DNA of 64,000 bases, taken from the NCBI GenBank assembly GCA_963422465.1, contig OY730172.1, forward strand, positions 3,968,001-4,032,000, read 5' to 3'. This DNA is from Lichina pygmaea. Taxonomy: Eukaryota > Ascomycota > Lichinomycetes > Lichinales > Lichinaceae. This document shows, one piece after another, positions 1 through 11,515 of the stretch. The notes below the pieces were generated by a model. The model had not been told where the DNA came from, ran no database searches, and saw only the letters and a list, made by a program, of their open reading frames with translations. The position numbers were made by a program, and so were the translations under genes. Each line of letters starts with the position of its first letter. The first letter of the stretch is position 1.

Positions 1-509
1 GGAGGGATTGATGAACGGACTGGGGCAGCAGGGTATCGTCTCATGGGAACATACGTATGTACATTGGTTGACGAACAGACAAGACGAATGGATGGATCAG
101 ACGGGTTCTTGCACGTATCAATGGTCTTGATGCATATATAAATGCTCTGGGCGAGACATGCTCTCGAGGCACGTAAGGCCTTGTCGTCCCGCATCCGTCT
201 CCTACTTAGGTACGGGAGTACTCGTACGGAAGTACTTCTTTACGCGGTACGTACTCGTACGTACGTATGTACCGTACCGGGTACGGCCGTACTTCCGTAC
301 GTACGTTTTCAATGGCGGGGAGGTCTCGGAAGCCTGCCCCCCTGGGTACGAGTACGGTACGGTAGTCTCCAGCCACGTGACCCACAAGCGTCGAATCTCA
401 TAATCTCGCCCTTGTCGAAGTACAGAAGTAGAATCCTAGACCAACCCGAAACGCGAGGCAACCTCATCCCACCACAAAGTAACCGGCGCTATTCCCAACA
501 GCATCCACG
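1..509. other. Intergenic DNA upstream of rps21, rich in GTAC palindromes
   Basis: No coding region is recognisable. From about 205 to 365 the sequence is dominated by overlapping TACGTAC, GTACGG and CGTACC words, many self-complementary. This block lies 150-300 bp upstream of the ribosomal protein start codon, so it could be part of its promoter. That role is inference; only the palindrome enrichment is visible. Confidence 0.5.
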
Positions 510-865
510 ATGGAGAACGACCGAGGAGAGCTCGTGGATCTGTACGTACCGCACACCTCCAAATCAGCCGTAGACAGCGGGCACACGAACCGGGAAGCGA
601 TGGCTAATTCGCAACCCCCCTTCCAAACAGCTACGTCCCGCGGAAATGCTCCGCCACGAACCGAATCATCAAGGCCAAGGACCACGCTTCGGTGCAGCTG
701 TCCATCGGCAAGGTCGACGAGAACGGCCGGTACACAGGTGAAAATCAGGTCTATGCGCTCTGCGGCTTCGTACGAGCCATGGGCGAGGCGGACGACAGCA
801 TGAACCGGTTGGCACAAAGGGATGGGTTCCTGAAGAGCGTGTGGAGCGCGAACAGCACGCGTTGA
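510..865 (+). CDS. rps21: 40S ribosomal protein S21 (eS21), two exons
   Basis: Structural protein of the small cytosolic ribosomal subunit. Exon 1 is 510-541 and exon 2 is 631-865, separated by an 89-bp intron (542-630) with donor GTACGT and acceptor ACAG. The spliced frame gives 88 residues, close to the usual 83-87. It opens with [17 protein letters not shown] and carries the family-typical blocks [20 protein letters not shown] and [20 protein letters not shown], ending VWSANSTR. The intron sits inside the codon for Leu in DLYVP, and the frame is only restored by splicing, which supports the model. A longer antisense frame (464-1102) covers the gene but has no recognisable content. Assignment is secure because the match to eS21 is nearly continuous. 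Confidence 0.96.
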
Positions 866-1980
866 GAGGGTCGTAAGTGGAGCGTGACACCAACTACGCT
901 CAGGTCTGCGTGCTGATGTTGGTCGTACAGCTGTCGCAGCAATCCTGCCAAAGTCCCGACTTTCTAGACACAGGTTCAATTGAGCTACCCCTTCCAAATC
1001 CGCAACATCTGCACCATCGTACTGTTCCCGATGGTGACAAGCATTGCCATCCATCTGTCCACATGAGCCTGCAAATCCACAACGTCGAAGATCCGAGGCC
1101 ACCTTGACCGCCGCTTTGAGATATCTTCACAGAACCTTTTTGTTCCTTCGGCATTTCAAGGCTTTCTCAATCTCACTTCGGTGGACACTACTCTCGATTG
1201 AGGAGGTAGGAAATTACATTTTTCAGCCGTAGATTGATCGACGACGGTTCTTTTGGTTTTTGTTTAACAAAAACCCCGAAAAAGTACCATCCATCGACCA
1301 CCTGAAGAGCTGTGACATTCAAGTCTTCGTGTCAGAGCACAGATACGGGTCGGACAGTTCCAAAGGAATCCCAACTGCTTGTGGTCCTACTTCTGGTTCT
1401 GGTTCTACTAGGACATGCTTGTACGGTAGTTACCGCTGTTGCATTCAATTGTGTAGGTGGTACGTTACGTAGATAGTAAGTACTTGTATTGATGGCAGAC
1501 ATAGACATGCAGACAGAGACAGACAGACAGATACGTAGTCAGTCGTTGAGTCGGTCAGTCGGTCTAGTAATCATGTACCCCCCGTACCAGGGACTGGACT
1601 CCGACCCTGCAGTAGTACGTACAGTACAGTACAGTACCGACGATATCTATTTACTCGCAGGGCGGTCGAAACTCACAAGCTAGAGGAGGTGTACTGTATC
1701 TGTTCCAAACGTCCGCGGGCTCCTGTCGGTGCAGTGCGGTAAAGAAAGTACGGAGGAGAGACTTTCGTCCTTTGGTCTTGCCATGTACGGAGGACACGAT
1801 GAGATCGATTGAAAGTGGCGGAAAATGCCGTGACTGACTATGCGTCCTGCTCGTTTGCCATCTTCTCGGAGATATTCACACGGCCGGGAGCAACGGAGGT
1901 GTGGCGGCGACCTGATCGACCTACTCCTCCTCTTCTTCTTCTATCTTTTCCACGTCGTTCGCAGTATCCGCTGGTCCTAA
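866..1980. other. Intergenic region, no gene seen
   Basis: About 1.1 kb between two convergent genes. Only short unsupported frames occur. Around 1500-1565 there is a degenerate GACA/GTCAGTCG simple repeat, and around 1610-1640 a short GTACA repeat. I see nothing else. Confidence 0.5.
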
Positions 1981-3738
1981 TCAGTGTTCGGCCGCCTCCA
2001 CGGCACCGACGATGTAGTCCCTGCAGAGGCCGACGATCAGGGCAATGGCAAGGGCGTTCCAGACATCGAGCCCGTAGTCGCGGTAGTCGGTCCTGCTGAT
2101 CGCGAGCGGCTTCGATCTCCGAACCGACGAGTCCCAGCTGCAAAGGACGACGGCGTTGTACGCGCAGACGATGCCGAAAAAAGTGGGGCTCCGACCCTTC
2201 AATGGCTTCTTCTCCACAGCCGGGAGGTCGGCGTCCAACGAGTCGGAGTCGTCCGAGTCCGATGAGTCGGAGTCGTCGTAGTAAAAGTCGTAGGAGTCGG
2301 AGTCGTACAAGGAGGAGTCGTCGGCGGAGTCGGAGGATGAGCTTTTGGGAGGGTCGTCGACGGCGCCGGAGGTCGGTGCTCCGGTCGGCGTGTAATAGGT
2401 ATCGCCTCGCTTCTCGAGGGCCGCTATACCAGCGCAGAAGCGGGCGGTGGCACGGTCCTCGTCGAACTCGTATCGGTTGCGGTACTGCTTCGCGAGTTGT
2501 GCCCATTTGCGGGTCAGACGCTTGGTCATGCGCGGACCCAGTTCAGCGTCCGGCACGCCCACCTCCTCCGCGGTCGGACCCTCGACCACGACGACAGGGA
2601 TGTAGCCTTTCGTTTCTGGAAGTGACGACTGAGCGTGAGCAACGACGGAGAAGTCGCTGGCTGGGTTGGCGAAGAGAAGGGAAGAGAAGAGATCCAACAC
2701 TCACTGTATCCCCCGTCCCAAGCGGTCCACTCGAGGTAGCGTTCCACCTCCCTCTTGATATACTGCGCCGGGCTCTTGTCCACGTCCCTCATGCTGCGAA
2801 GGTTCCTTCCGATGCCCATGAGGCGTGACAGAGCATGAACAGCTACCAGCGTGAACGCCGTTAGTGAGAAAGTAGCCTCGTGGGGACGAGAATGGCAGAT
2901 CCTCACCTCGGAAGTCGTTCCCGCAGAGCGACCTGATAGCCGCGTCCTCGACGTCTCGTGTAAAGATCCTCGCCGGCAAGAGCGGATAGTCCATCCGCCA
3001 GTAGTATGGGATGATCGGATCATAGTTCCGGAGCGCACAGAGGCGATAGGCTTTCTTGTGCTGCTCGGAAGTAGCGTCCCGGACATTGTCCTCGACGAGC
3101 TCGCGGTATTCGGCCTCGCGCTTTTCCTCTTTGGTCATGGCCTGCGGCGAGCACCCCAGTTGGGCGGCGAGAGCAGCCTCGTCGTCCGCCGACGTGCGCT
3201 CAACTGGAGCCGCAGCCTCTCGGTTGCGCCGAGCCTCTTTGGCGGAGCGCCGCTCTTCAGCCGCTGCGGCTTCTACAGTGCCAAGCCAGTTGAAGACCCT
3301 TCGACGAAGCCTTCTCATCAGCGCTTCGTAGCGCGCTGTCCGGCCAGTCCGGCGAGGGGGCGCCTTCTTCGCGACCCGGCCTTCGAGGACGCGATTGCCC
3401 CCGGCAAGACCGATGCGACCGGGCGATGCCGAAGGACGCTTGTCCTGGCATCGCCGAGGCGGGCACCCAAGCTGGGCGGCGAGGGCGGCCTCGTCATCCT
3501 CGGCCGTGGGCTGGCCTGTGGCTGCAGCCTCCTGGGTCTCTTGACCCTCGTCGTCCACGGCCAGCAAAGATCGCGCCCCTGACCGGTCGTCTAGACGAGG
3601 GGGCGTCTTCTTGGGCCCCCCCTTCTCGACCCGGGCGCCAAGGACGCGATTGTTGCTGGCCGGCCGGGGTCGGCGGTGCCGGAACATGCGCACAACGCCA
3701 CGGAGCCGGAAGCACATTGTGATGGCTTCCGACGGCAC
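1981..3738 (-). CDS. Fungal hypothetical protein with acidic Ser/Asp tract, three exons
   Basis: Exons (minus strand) are 3738-2907, 2842-2705 and 2615-1981. The introns are 64 bp (2843-2906, GTGAGG/TAG) and 89 bp (2616-2704, GTGAGT/CAG). The frame closes across all three and predicts 534 aa. The N-terminal third is Arg/Ala-rich and contains a diverged internal duplication. The middle holds a conserved-looking block (SPAQYIKREVERYLEW, then DGGYKTKGYIPVVVVEGP). Next comes a low-complexity acidic tract of Ser/Asp/Tyr (residues about 405-445). The C-terminus (GIVCAYNAVVLCSWDSS ... GLDVWNALAIALIVGLCRD) is moderately hydrophobic. From memory, the middle and C-terminal blocks resemble uncharacterised proteins common in Pezizomycotina; no biochemical function is known to me. 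The start Met at 3738 is the first in frame; Met8 or Met18 are possible. Confidence 0.72.
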
Positions 3739-4735
3739 TTGACGAGCGAGCTAGTATCAGATATTAGCTTGGAGCCCGCTGTCGGACGCCGAGAATGGAT
3801 TCGAAGTCGGGCCAGGACGAGCACACCTGGCTGGTTGAAACCTGGGCCTGCCCAGAAGCGTTTCCGCGCAGCAGAGAGAATTCTACAATCTGACCAGCAG
3901 ATTGTCGGGGAGGAGAGGACGAAACAAGCTGTGCTTGACGATGGTGACGGTGGTGAGAGGTGGTGTGGTTGAAGGGATGAGAACGTGGGAATAGGAAGGT
4001 GATGGTGATGGGCTGGTGAGATTATGGTTTGAGGAAAGAAAGAAAGGGAGGGGGAGAAAGGAAGGAGGAAGACATTTATGTGAAAGGATATAAAGCCCTA
4101 ACCAGGGGGGGTTATGGTGAGGCTGGAATAGAACAACCCTCGACAATAACAGTGTTATTGTTCTTCGATTGAGACGTGTATACGCCCATTGTCCAGCTGG
4201 ACACCCGGGTCCTTGTTCTGATTGTGCGCTGCATTCGGCGCAGTACTAGTCTTAGCAGCAATGGAAGACATTGCTGCTAAGAAATTGCTGCTAAGAAGTG
4301 GCAAGAAGAGCCATTGACTCGTTTGTTCGATGGAGTCGCCGGCTGCGGTGGACGACGATGGATTAGACCAGCTGATTTCTGCCACCGCCTTGATCTTAAT
4401 CCAGTGATGCTACCTTACGTAGTGTGGGAACCTTGCCGGATTAGGCTAGCTTGGCTGTTTCTGACACATCCTCCCTTCGGCCGACTACTCGTAAATTCTC
4501 CGAATGGCTGCCGCGTGACAGTCTTCAATGCGGTAGGGCCTTTTCACACAAGCGAGCCTCGACTTGGTGGAAATCCGTAACATTTTACTCTCGGGACTTA
4601 AGTCACAGCCAAATCCTCTAGGGACATCTATTGATTTCCATCGGACTAAAACTCCGCCTGTGGGCTGCAGAGATGCAAAGATGCAGAGATGCAGAGATGG
4701 TGTGTCGAATATCGCTAGGGAAAACTGGGGGGCCA
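3739..4735. other. Intergenic region with a perfect hairpin, no gene assigned
   Basis: Roughly 1 kb without a recognisable gene. A 76-residue minus frame (4155-4385) and a 25-codon plus frame starting at 4331 lack family similarity. A perfect inverted repeat lies at 4251-4281. A short tandem array of AGATGCAG-like units lies at about 4671-4700, just beyond the CCT1 stop. Confidence 0.45.
4251..4295. repeat. Perfect 13-bp inverted repeat plus extra direct copy
   Basis: CTTAGCAGCAATG (4251-4263), a 5-nt loop GAAGA, then its exact complement CATTGCTGCTAAG (4269-4281). A further copy of TTGCTGCTAAG follows at 4285-4295. The arms could form a 13-bp stem in RNA or DNA. No gene is recognised around it, so its role is unknown. 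Confidence 0.8.
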
Positions 4736-6700
4736 TCAGTGATCGTGCTCATCCCCACCCTTCTGCTCAGGATCCAGCTTGATCAGCGTGTCGATCCGCA
4801 TGATGGAAATGCATGCCTCGACTGCGCTCTTCAGCTGCCTGATCTTGCTCATGGACGGCTCCAGCACACCCGCCTTGACCACGTCGACAACCTTGCCGTT
4901 GGTCAGATCGAGACCGTAGTTCCGATAGTTCTTCTTCCGAGCCGCAGCCTTCTCGTCCTCGGCCGCGTCTCCTTCCGGCGTTCGCTGGCTGAGAGCATGT
5001 CTCGATCTCAGCTGCGCTACCAGTTCGGACGAGTCCTTGGCCGCGTTGATCGCTAGCGTCTTCGGGACCACGAGCAACGCTTGCGCAAACTCGCCGATGG
5101 CCATTTGTTCCCGCGAGCCCTAAGCTCCTCCGTCAGTACCCTGTGAACGATGATCGCACCACGTCGAGCTCACCATAGTCCCTGCAAACTCCTCGAGATG
5201 GATGTGTAAGGCCGTTTCCGCCGCGCCACCTCCGGGAACGACACTGCCGCTCTCTAGCGTCCGCTTGACGGCCGACAGTGCGTCGTGCATCGACCTCTCC
5301 ATCTCATCGAGCTGATACTCGTTGGATCCCCGTAAGATGATCGACGAGGAGTTGTGCGCTTTGGTACCCTTGACCAATATGCACTCATCGTCCGAGATCC
5401 GTTCCTGAATGACCTCCTCGGCGTGGCCCAGCGAGGAGGGCTCGAATTTCTCGTCTCCGTTGAGATCAGAGAGCGTGCTCACCAGACTGGCTCCGGTTGC
5501 CTTTGCTATCCGCCGCAGGTCTTCTTTCTTACACCGGCGAACCGCCATCGCACCCCGCTCCACAAACAGCTTTAGGACGAGTTCGTCGATGCCTTTGGTG
5601 GTCAGGACCACGTTGGCACCCGCCTTCAATATCATCTCAACTCGCTCGATGATCATGCCAGACTCCCTTTGTCGAATCTGCTCGAGCTGCTTCGGATCGT
5701 CGATGGTGACGTGGACGCCAAGCTTCATACGCTCTTTCTGCAGGTTCATATCGAGACAGGCGATTCGGGCATCGGGAATGCGGGTACGCATGGCTTGCGA
5801 TGCCACTGTACAATTCAAGGCGTAACCCTTCACCAACACTGATTCGGTTGCGCTCTTGCCGTGTGCCTTGAGGATGTTCACAGCCTTGACTGGATACTTT
5901 GTCTCTCCTCTGTTATCGGCCGTTTTTACCAGCTGTATCGCGTTGACCACCATGTTCGAGAAGAACTCCGAGTCTGAACCGATGATCTTGCTGGACATGG
6001 ATGTCTTGGCAACATTGACGAGGCTCTCCCGGCCAAGTTTATCCACCTTGATGCTGATGTTTTCAGTCAAGTACTGGACCGCTCGTCGAAGAGCTATGCT
6101 GCGATAACCCGTGATAATCGTGGTCGGATGAATCCGGTTCTTCATCAGCTCGTTCGCTCTCCGTAAGAGCTCAGCAGCAATGAGCACAACTGAGGTGGTG
6201 CCGTCGCCGACCTGGGGATGTTAGATAGGCTTCATCCTCGCCGGGCGATGGGAGTACGCACCTCCTTGTCTTGTTGATGGGCCAATTCCACAAGGATCTT
6301 TCCAGCCGGGTGGTCGACGTCGAGCAGGCTCAAAATGGTAGCACCATCGTTCGTCACGGTCACATCCTGGCCGACGTTAGTAGATGAAAGTCCCGTGCTA
6401 TGAAGGCTTCTTACACCGATATCATCCACCATCATCTTGTCAAGCCCCGAGGGCCCGAAGGAGCTTTTCACTACATTCGCGATCGCTTGTGTTGCGAGCA
6501 CTAATCACTACCTCATTAGCGCTTTCGATCATCCTGCTCGTCCAATCGCGAATACCATTCTGCTCCCGGATGTCTTGTCCGCTGATCTTCTGGCCGCCGA
6601 GAACTGCCCGAAAAGTATTTTAGTAAAATGTAACCCAATGGCAGGACCAGAGCTCACACAAAGTGCCAGCATCGCGAGGCTGTTGAAACATGCTCGCCAT
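4736..6700 (-). CDS. cct1: T-complex protein 1 subunit alpha (CCT1), six exons
   Basis: Subunit of the cytosolic chaperonin TRiC/CCT that folds actin, tubulin and other clients. Exons run 6700-6658, 6603-6556, 6500-6415, 6366-6262, 6211-5174 and 5119-4736. All five introns are 48-55 bp, and several carry a CTAAC-like branch site. The spliced protein is 567 aa, close to yeast Tcp1 (559). It has the alpha-subunit N-terminus ([19 protein letters not shown]), the ATP-binding motifs [21 protein letters not shown] and GDGTTSV, and GGGAAE, and ends in [11 protein letters not shown] as alpha subunits do. Phases agree at every junction. Start is the ATG giving [15 protein letters not shown]. It is divergent from prolyl-tRNA synthetase with 341 bp between start codons. 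Confidence 0.97.
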
Positions 6701-7041
6701 TGCTGCAGAGATGCTTCATATAGCGGCTAGTAGGTGTGATTGCTTGAAGCACGTCTGGGCGGCAGTGAAATGGACCCCGAATGATGGACGTTTACGTACG
6801 TACAGTATGTAATACGTACTGCTTCAAGCTTCCGCGAGCTACGGTACGTGACGGCTGCTTGCCGCTAAACGCGTATGCCGCGCGGCTCTTTGGTGACTCA
6901 TCTATTAGTCACCCCCGCATACCGTACGGTACCCTACACCCTCGTAAGGCTGCCCCTCGATCAACTACTACACCCCGCAACTGCGTACCATTGCTACTAC
7001 TACTGGCGCGGCAGCCATCGCCAACTGAACGGCCTCACAAC
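6701..7041. promoter_or_regulatory. Bidirectional promoter region between CCT1 and prolyl-tRNA synthetase
   Basis: The 341 bp between two divergent start codons must hold both promoters. It contains a GTAC-rich palindromic block at about 6793-6825 (TACGTACGTACAGTATG) and a second one at about 6920-6935 (ACCGTACGGTACC). No TATA box or transcription start can be fixed by eye. Confidence 0.55.
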
Positions 7042-9008
7042 ATGGCATCTACGGAGGATGTCAAGAATGTCGCGGACGGTGTGGGTGGTGTCGAGCTCGC
7101 CGAGGGCAATCAGCAATCCAAGAGCGCTGCAAAGAAGGCCGCAAAGATGGAAAAGAAGCATGCGGAGAAAGAGAATAAGCTTGCAGCGTCAGCAAAAGCC
7201 GAAGCCACCAAAGCCTCAGCAAAGCCGGTGAAGAAAAACGCCAAAATTGAGGGAGCTGCTCTCATTGGCGTCGGGGTTGACAAGGAGCTGGACTTTCCAG
7301 GATGGTATCAACAGGTACTGACGAAGGGGGATATGATCGACTACTACGATGTCTCGGGCTGTTACATATTAAAGCCTGACTCCTACGGAATCTGGGAAAC
7401 GATTCAAGGTACGCATCGAGCAATTTGTACATTTCGTAAGCTTATGGGATGATAAGAGTGGTTCGATACGCGCATCAAGCGCATGGGCGTGCGCAATTGC
7501 TACTTCCCAATGTTTGTCTCCTCGAAAGTGCTAGAACGGGAGAAGGATCATATTGAGGGATTTGCTCCTGAGGTTGCCTGGATCACCAAAGCGTGAGTGA
7601 AAGCGGATCGAGCACCATGTATGGTTGCGGCTGAGAAGATCAGGGGCAAGAACAACCTAGACGAGCCCATCGCAATTCGTCCAACATCAGAAACGGTCAT
7701 GTATCCGTATTATGCAAAATGGATTCGGAGCCACCGCGATCTTCCTTTGCGGCTGAATCAATGGAACTCGGTCGTGCGATGGGAGTTCAAGCAGCCCCAG
7801 CCATTCCTCCGGACACGGGAGTTCCTATGGCAGGAAGGCCATACAGCACATCTGACCCAAGAAGGCGCAGCAAAGGAGGTCCTCGAGATTCTGGAACTGT
7901 ACGCTGGTGTTTATGAGCAGTTACTGGCTGTCCCGGTCATGCGGGGCAAGAAGACGGACAAGGAGAAGTTTGCCGGTGGTCTATACACCACGACGGTCGA
8001 GAGTTACATTCCAACGACGGGCCGAGGCATCCAGGGCGCTACCAGTCACTGCCTAGGCCAGAACTTCAGCAAGATGTTCGAGATCACCGTGGAGGATCCT
8101 ACGGGGAAGGAAGGGGAGAAGAAAGCACCGATCTACGTCTGGCAGAACTCTTGGGGTCTGTCGACTCGGGTCATCGGGGTCATGATCATGATTCATGGAG
8201 ACAACAAGGGGCTGGTGCTGCCTCCACACGTGGCTACGATACAGGTCGTGATAGTACCTGTCGGGGTCGGCGTCAAGACGAGCGACGAAGATCGGAAGAA
8301 GCTGCATGGCGAGATCGACAAGGTAGCGGATGTGCTGAAGGAGGCTAATCTCAGGGTTCATGTCGACGATCGCGAGAGCCACTCCCCAGGGTACAAGTTC
8401 AACGACTGGGAGCTGAAAGGCGTGCCACTGCGTCTCGAAATCGGGCCAGGCGAGATCAAAGGCGACTTTGTGACTGCTGCCCGGCGGGACACGGGCGAGA
8501 AGGACAAGATCGCCATCCCTGAGTTGGGCACGAAGATCCCGAGCCTACTCGAGACGATCCAGGGCGATATGTACGCCAAAGCAGACGCCGCTTTCCGGGG
8601 CCACGTCAAGCAGATCACAACCTGGAGCGACTTCGTGCCGGCGCTCAACGAGAAGAACGTCATTCTCATCCCACATTGCCTGACGGAAGAGTGCGAGGAT
8701 GAGATCAAGGAGATGAGCGCCAGGAAAGAGGTCCCAGACGACGTCCCCGAGGACGCCCGAGCTCCGTCAATGGGCGCCAAGTCGCTGTGCATTCCGTTCG
8801 AGCAGCCCGAGGGAGTGGTCAAGGGCGAGACCAAGTGCACGAAACCCAAGTGCGGGAACACGGCGGAGGCGTGGTGTCTGTTTGGAAGTAAGCCGTCCAT
8901 GGTTTCCACCTCCCATCATAAAATCTCCACGAAAATAGAAAACCAAGACTGTTGTTGCCAGAAGGCTGATCGTCATATGTGTGTCACGAACTGCCAGGGA
9001 GCTACTAG
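7042..9008 (+). CDS. Cytosolic prolyl-tRNA synthetase, four exons
   Basis: Class II aminoacyl-tRNA synthetase charging tRNA-Pro. Exons are 7042-7408, 7457-7592, 7644-8887 and 8998-9008; introns are 48, 51 and 110 bp. The predicted protein is 585 aa. After a Lys/Ala-rich N-terminal extension (residues about 25-70) the catalytic core begins at [10 protein letters not shown]. It includes [15 protein letters not shown], motif 2 ([20 protein letters not shown]), the GIQGATSH region, motif 3 around PLRLEIGP, the anticodon-binding domain and the zinc-binding-like C-terminus (CTKPKCG ... AWCLFGRSY). The last exon is only 11 nt, yet it supplies exactly the RSY* terminus normal for eukaryotic/archaeal-type enzymes. 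No editing insertion (INS) is seen, as expected for the eukaryotic type. The start at 7042 gives MASTEDVKN. Confidence 0.96.
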
Positions 9009-11515
9009 CCGTCAACCGAGAAACAGTTTCTTGGTCACTTACAATCCCGAAACAGCCACTCTTTCTCCACGTCTCTCTTGCTGTGCTCTCGATCGTGCCT
9101 CGACCCATTGGTCCTTCACTCCATCACCAGTCATCTCTGTCTCCCTCCGAGCTTGTTCTTGTCCTTCACCTCGAAAAAGCCAGCGCCGACATCGATCGGG
9201 TACTGTTCAATACTTGCTGTCGCCAGACATCGCTCGATGATACCAGGTATCGTCAGTTTACTAGAGACCCGTCGAGTACAGGGCTTGCTCGACGTTGCTG
9301 GATATCTTTGACTCTGTTTTGCATGCTTGATCTTGCTTGGCATGCTCCGTGTCTCTCGTCACCCTCCACGACGCTGGCGATTGGAACCCTCGACGCTAGT
9401 AGGTATCCTGAATCTCACTCCGCGAACCTCACTTTTGTATTTTCAACGTTCTCGATGCAGAACGTGATTACTCGGGCACGGCCAGCGCAAAAGCATAAGC
9501 ACTCAGATGACGTCCTTTTCAAAATTACCGTAGCACGACAGCTTGGCAAGACGGCAGGAGGAGTAGTAGAATAAGAAGAAGCCCCTCCCACAAACAAACT
9601 CGTACTCTTCTCCCTCTTCCACCCTCAGTTTCATCCCCAGCCCAATCTTTCATTCCACGGCAGCTCTTCAATCCAATGCATCCTACAACCAACCTTCCAA
9701 TCTTTCAATGCCAGCTACGATCTTCAGTAACAACTCCAATCTCCGAAGGCGTTCGCATAGACTGCCCAGGAGCCCTCTGTTTCAAGTCCTATGGCAACCC
9801 TACAGCAATGCCACAGCAATCGCACGGGAATTCTACAGCAACCCTACACAACTCCTGTAACTCCACAAGCCTTGCAGTACGGCTCTACAGACCGTGCAGC
9901 TCTGTGAAATGCATCAGCTGTATTTCTCTACAAACTCTGTGGTTGTAAACCCCCAGTTCGCCACAAAACCCTCCCCAAGCCCCCCCCGCAACCTAAAAGC
10001 ACCAGCCCAACTGAAAGATAAGCACCTGAGAATCATTCATATCCTTCACAAAGAGCGCAGGCCCCCGGGGTCGTCAATGTTTGACGTTGATCCTGCTGCT
10101 GCCGCATAGAGCTGCCCAGTGCCTTCTAGAGCTGTCTCCCGTCTCTGCTGTCTCCCGTCGACGTTGTCTCCCGTCGATCCTGCATGGATCCGCATCGTGC
10201 CTTCTAGAGCCTTCTGTCGCTCTCAGGCAAACATCAGCTTCGTGTCTACATATAGATGACTAGCTAGTTCTCCCTAATCAATCTATCAGTCGTGACACTC
10301 ATCTTCTTCCCGCTGCTTGCTGTAGCGTTCACAGTCGAACAGTCAAGGGGATCAAAACTACGTACCAGGCTTGGAGAACCTGAACTAGTACATATGTATG
10401 TACGTAGGCGTTGATAGGAGAGGGCGACTACCTCGTGATTAGGTCACTGTAGACATATTGAAAGCCGACGTGCAGGTCAGCGGAGAATGAGTAGATTGGT
10501 CTTGCTAACTAAAATCTAGGAGTGACGACAAAGAAGAAGAAGGAGAAAACTCTCCACACCATCACGTGCAACTAAGACAACAATTTAGCCGTCGCTCAGG
10601 GGGAGGCTGATCTCGACACCCCTGCAAATCATCGGGCAACTCTTCCAGAGAGTCCCCGGTCAACACATACGTATGTACTCAGTACACGGAGTGTATTTGA
10701 CAGTAGGGAAACGAAAGGGAGCCGACTAGATGGAACATCCTGCATCGAGAAGAGACGGATGGGTGGCTGATCCGGGATCCGACTGGGGGCTTGCACCTGG
10801 GTACTTATGTCCGAGGCTTTATTACCTGTATTTCTGAGACGACGAGAAGGGTCGGCTGAGGGGGGGTAGGAGGGCTCTACGACAACTCTTACGACGAATT
10901 TACGAGGATTTAAGAGAACTCTACGAGAACTCTGCCGACGCCACAAAAGGACTCAGAAGGTGGTGAGGACTCAGAGAGTGCGACAAAATACAACAAGCTA
11001 CAGAGAAAGAAAATCAAAACCGAGTCAGGACCAATCTTTCGAGAAGCAAAGGAGAGAGAGAGAAAAGAAAGGAGGATCAGGACCTCCCCACCCGCTCCCT
11101 TAAGGCGCACGCCGAACACCTTGGATCTATGCTTGTAGGAGACGAAAAAGAGTGAAAGGAGAAGAAAGACCATCTTTCGCTTTTCGCCCTCGGAACAGAA
11201 CCTTGCTGGGAAAACCCCAACCCGGCGGTGGTGGAGATACGGAAACCCCAGAGAGGGAAATTAAGCGGGTAGGAAACAAATTGGGATAAGTAAGCCGAGA
11301 ACAGATAAAATGCAGGAGACCCTTTCTTGACCTGCCCAACGCCATGAAAAACCATGCCATGCCAACGAGACGCACGATCCATGCGCAAAAAACCCCCCGA
11401 TCCGCCCTGGTTTCTGGGTCGATCCCTCAAAAGAAGGATGATTTGACCGCGAGTCCCGTAGAAGTAAATCGAGCAGCGAACAGCGAACGGCGAATAGTGA
11501 ACGGCGAGGCCATCG
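9009..11515. other. 2.5-kb region without recognisable genes
   Basis: Only short frames occur, none with family-like content or codon bias resembling the neighbours. A CAGCAA/CCACAG-rich stretch at about 9800-9880 and an ACTCTACGAGA-type repeat at about 10870-10940 are the only structures I noted. The region is bounded by the 3' ends of prolyl-tRNA synthetase and of dynein. Confidence 0.5.

Noticed and set aside
464-1102. 212-residue minus-strand frame
   Set aside because: Runs antisense over the rps21 exons; no family content, and the plus-strand spliced product is unmistakable.
4155-4385. 76-residue minus-strand frame
   Set aside because: Covers the hairpin at 4251-4281, which is encoded as a low-quality Leu/Ala/Ser stretch; no family match.
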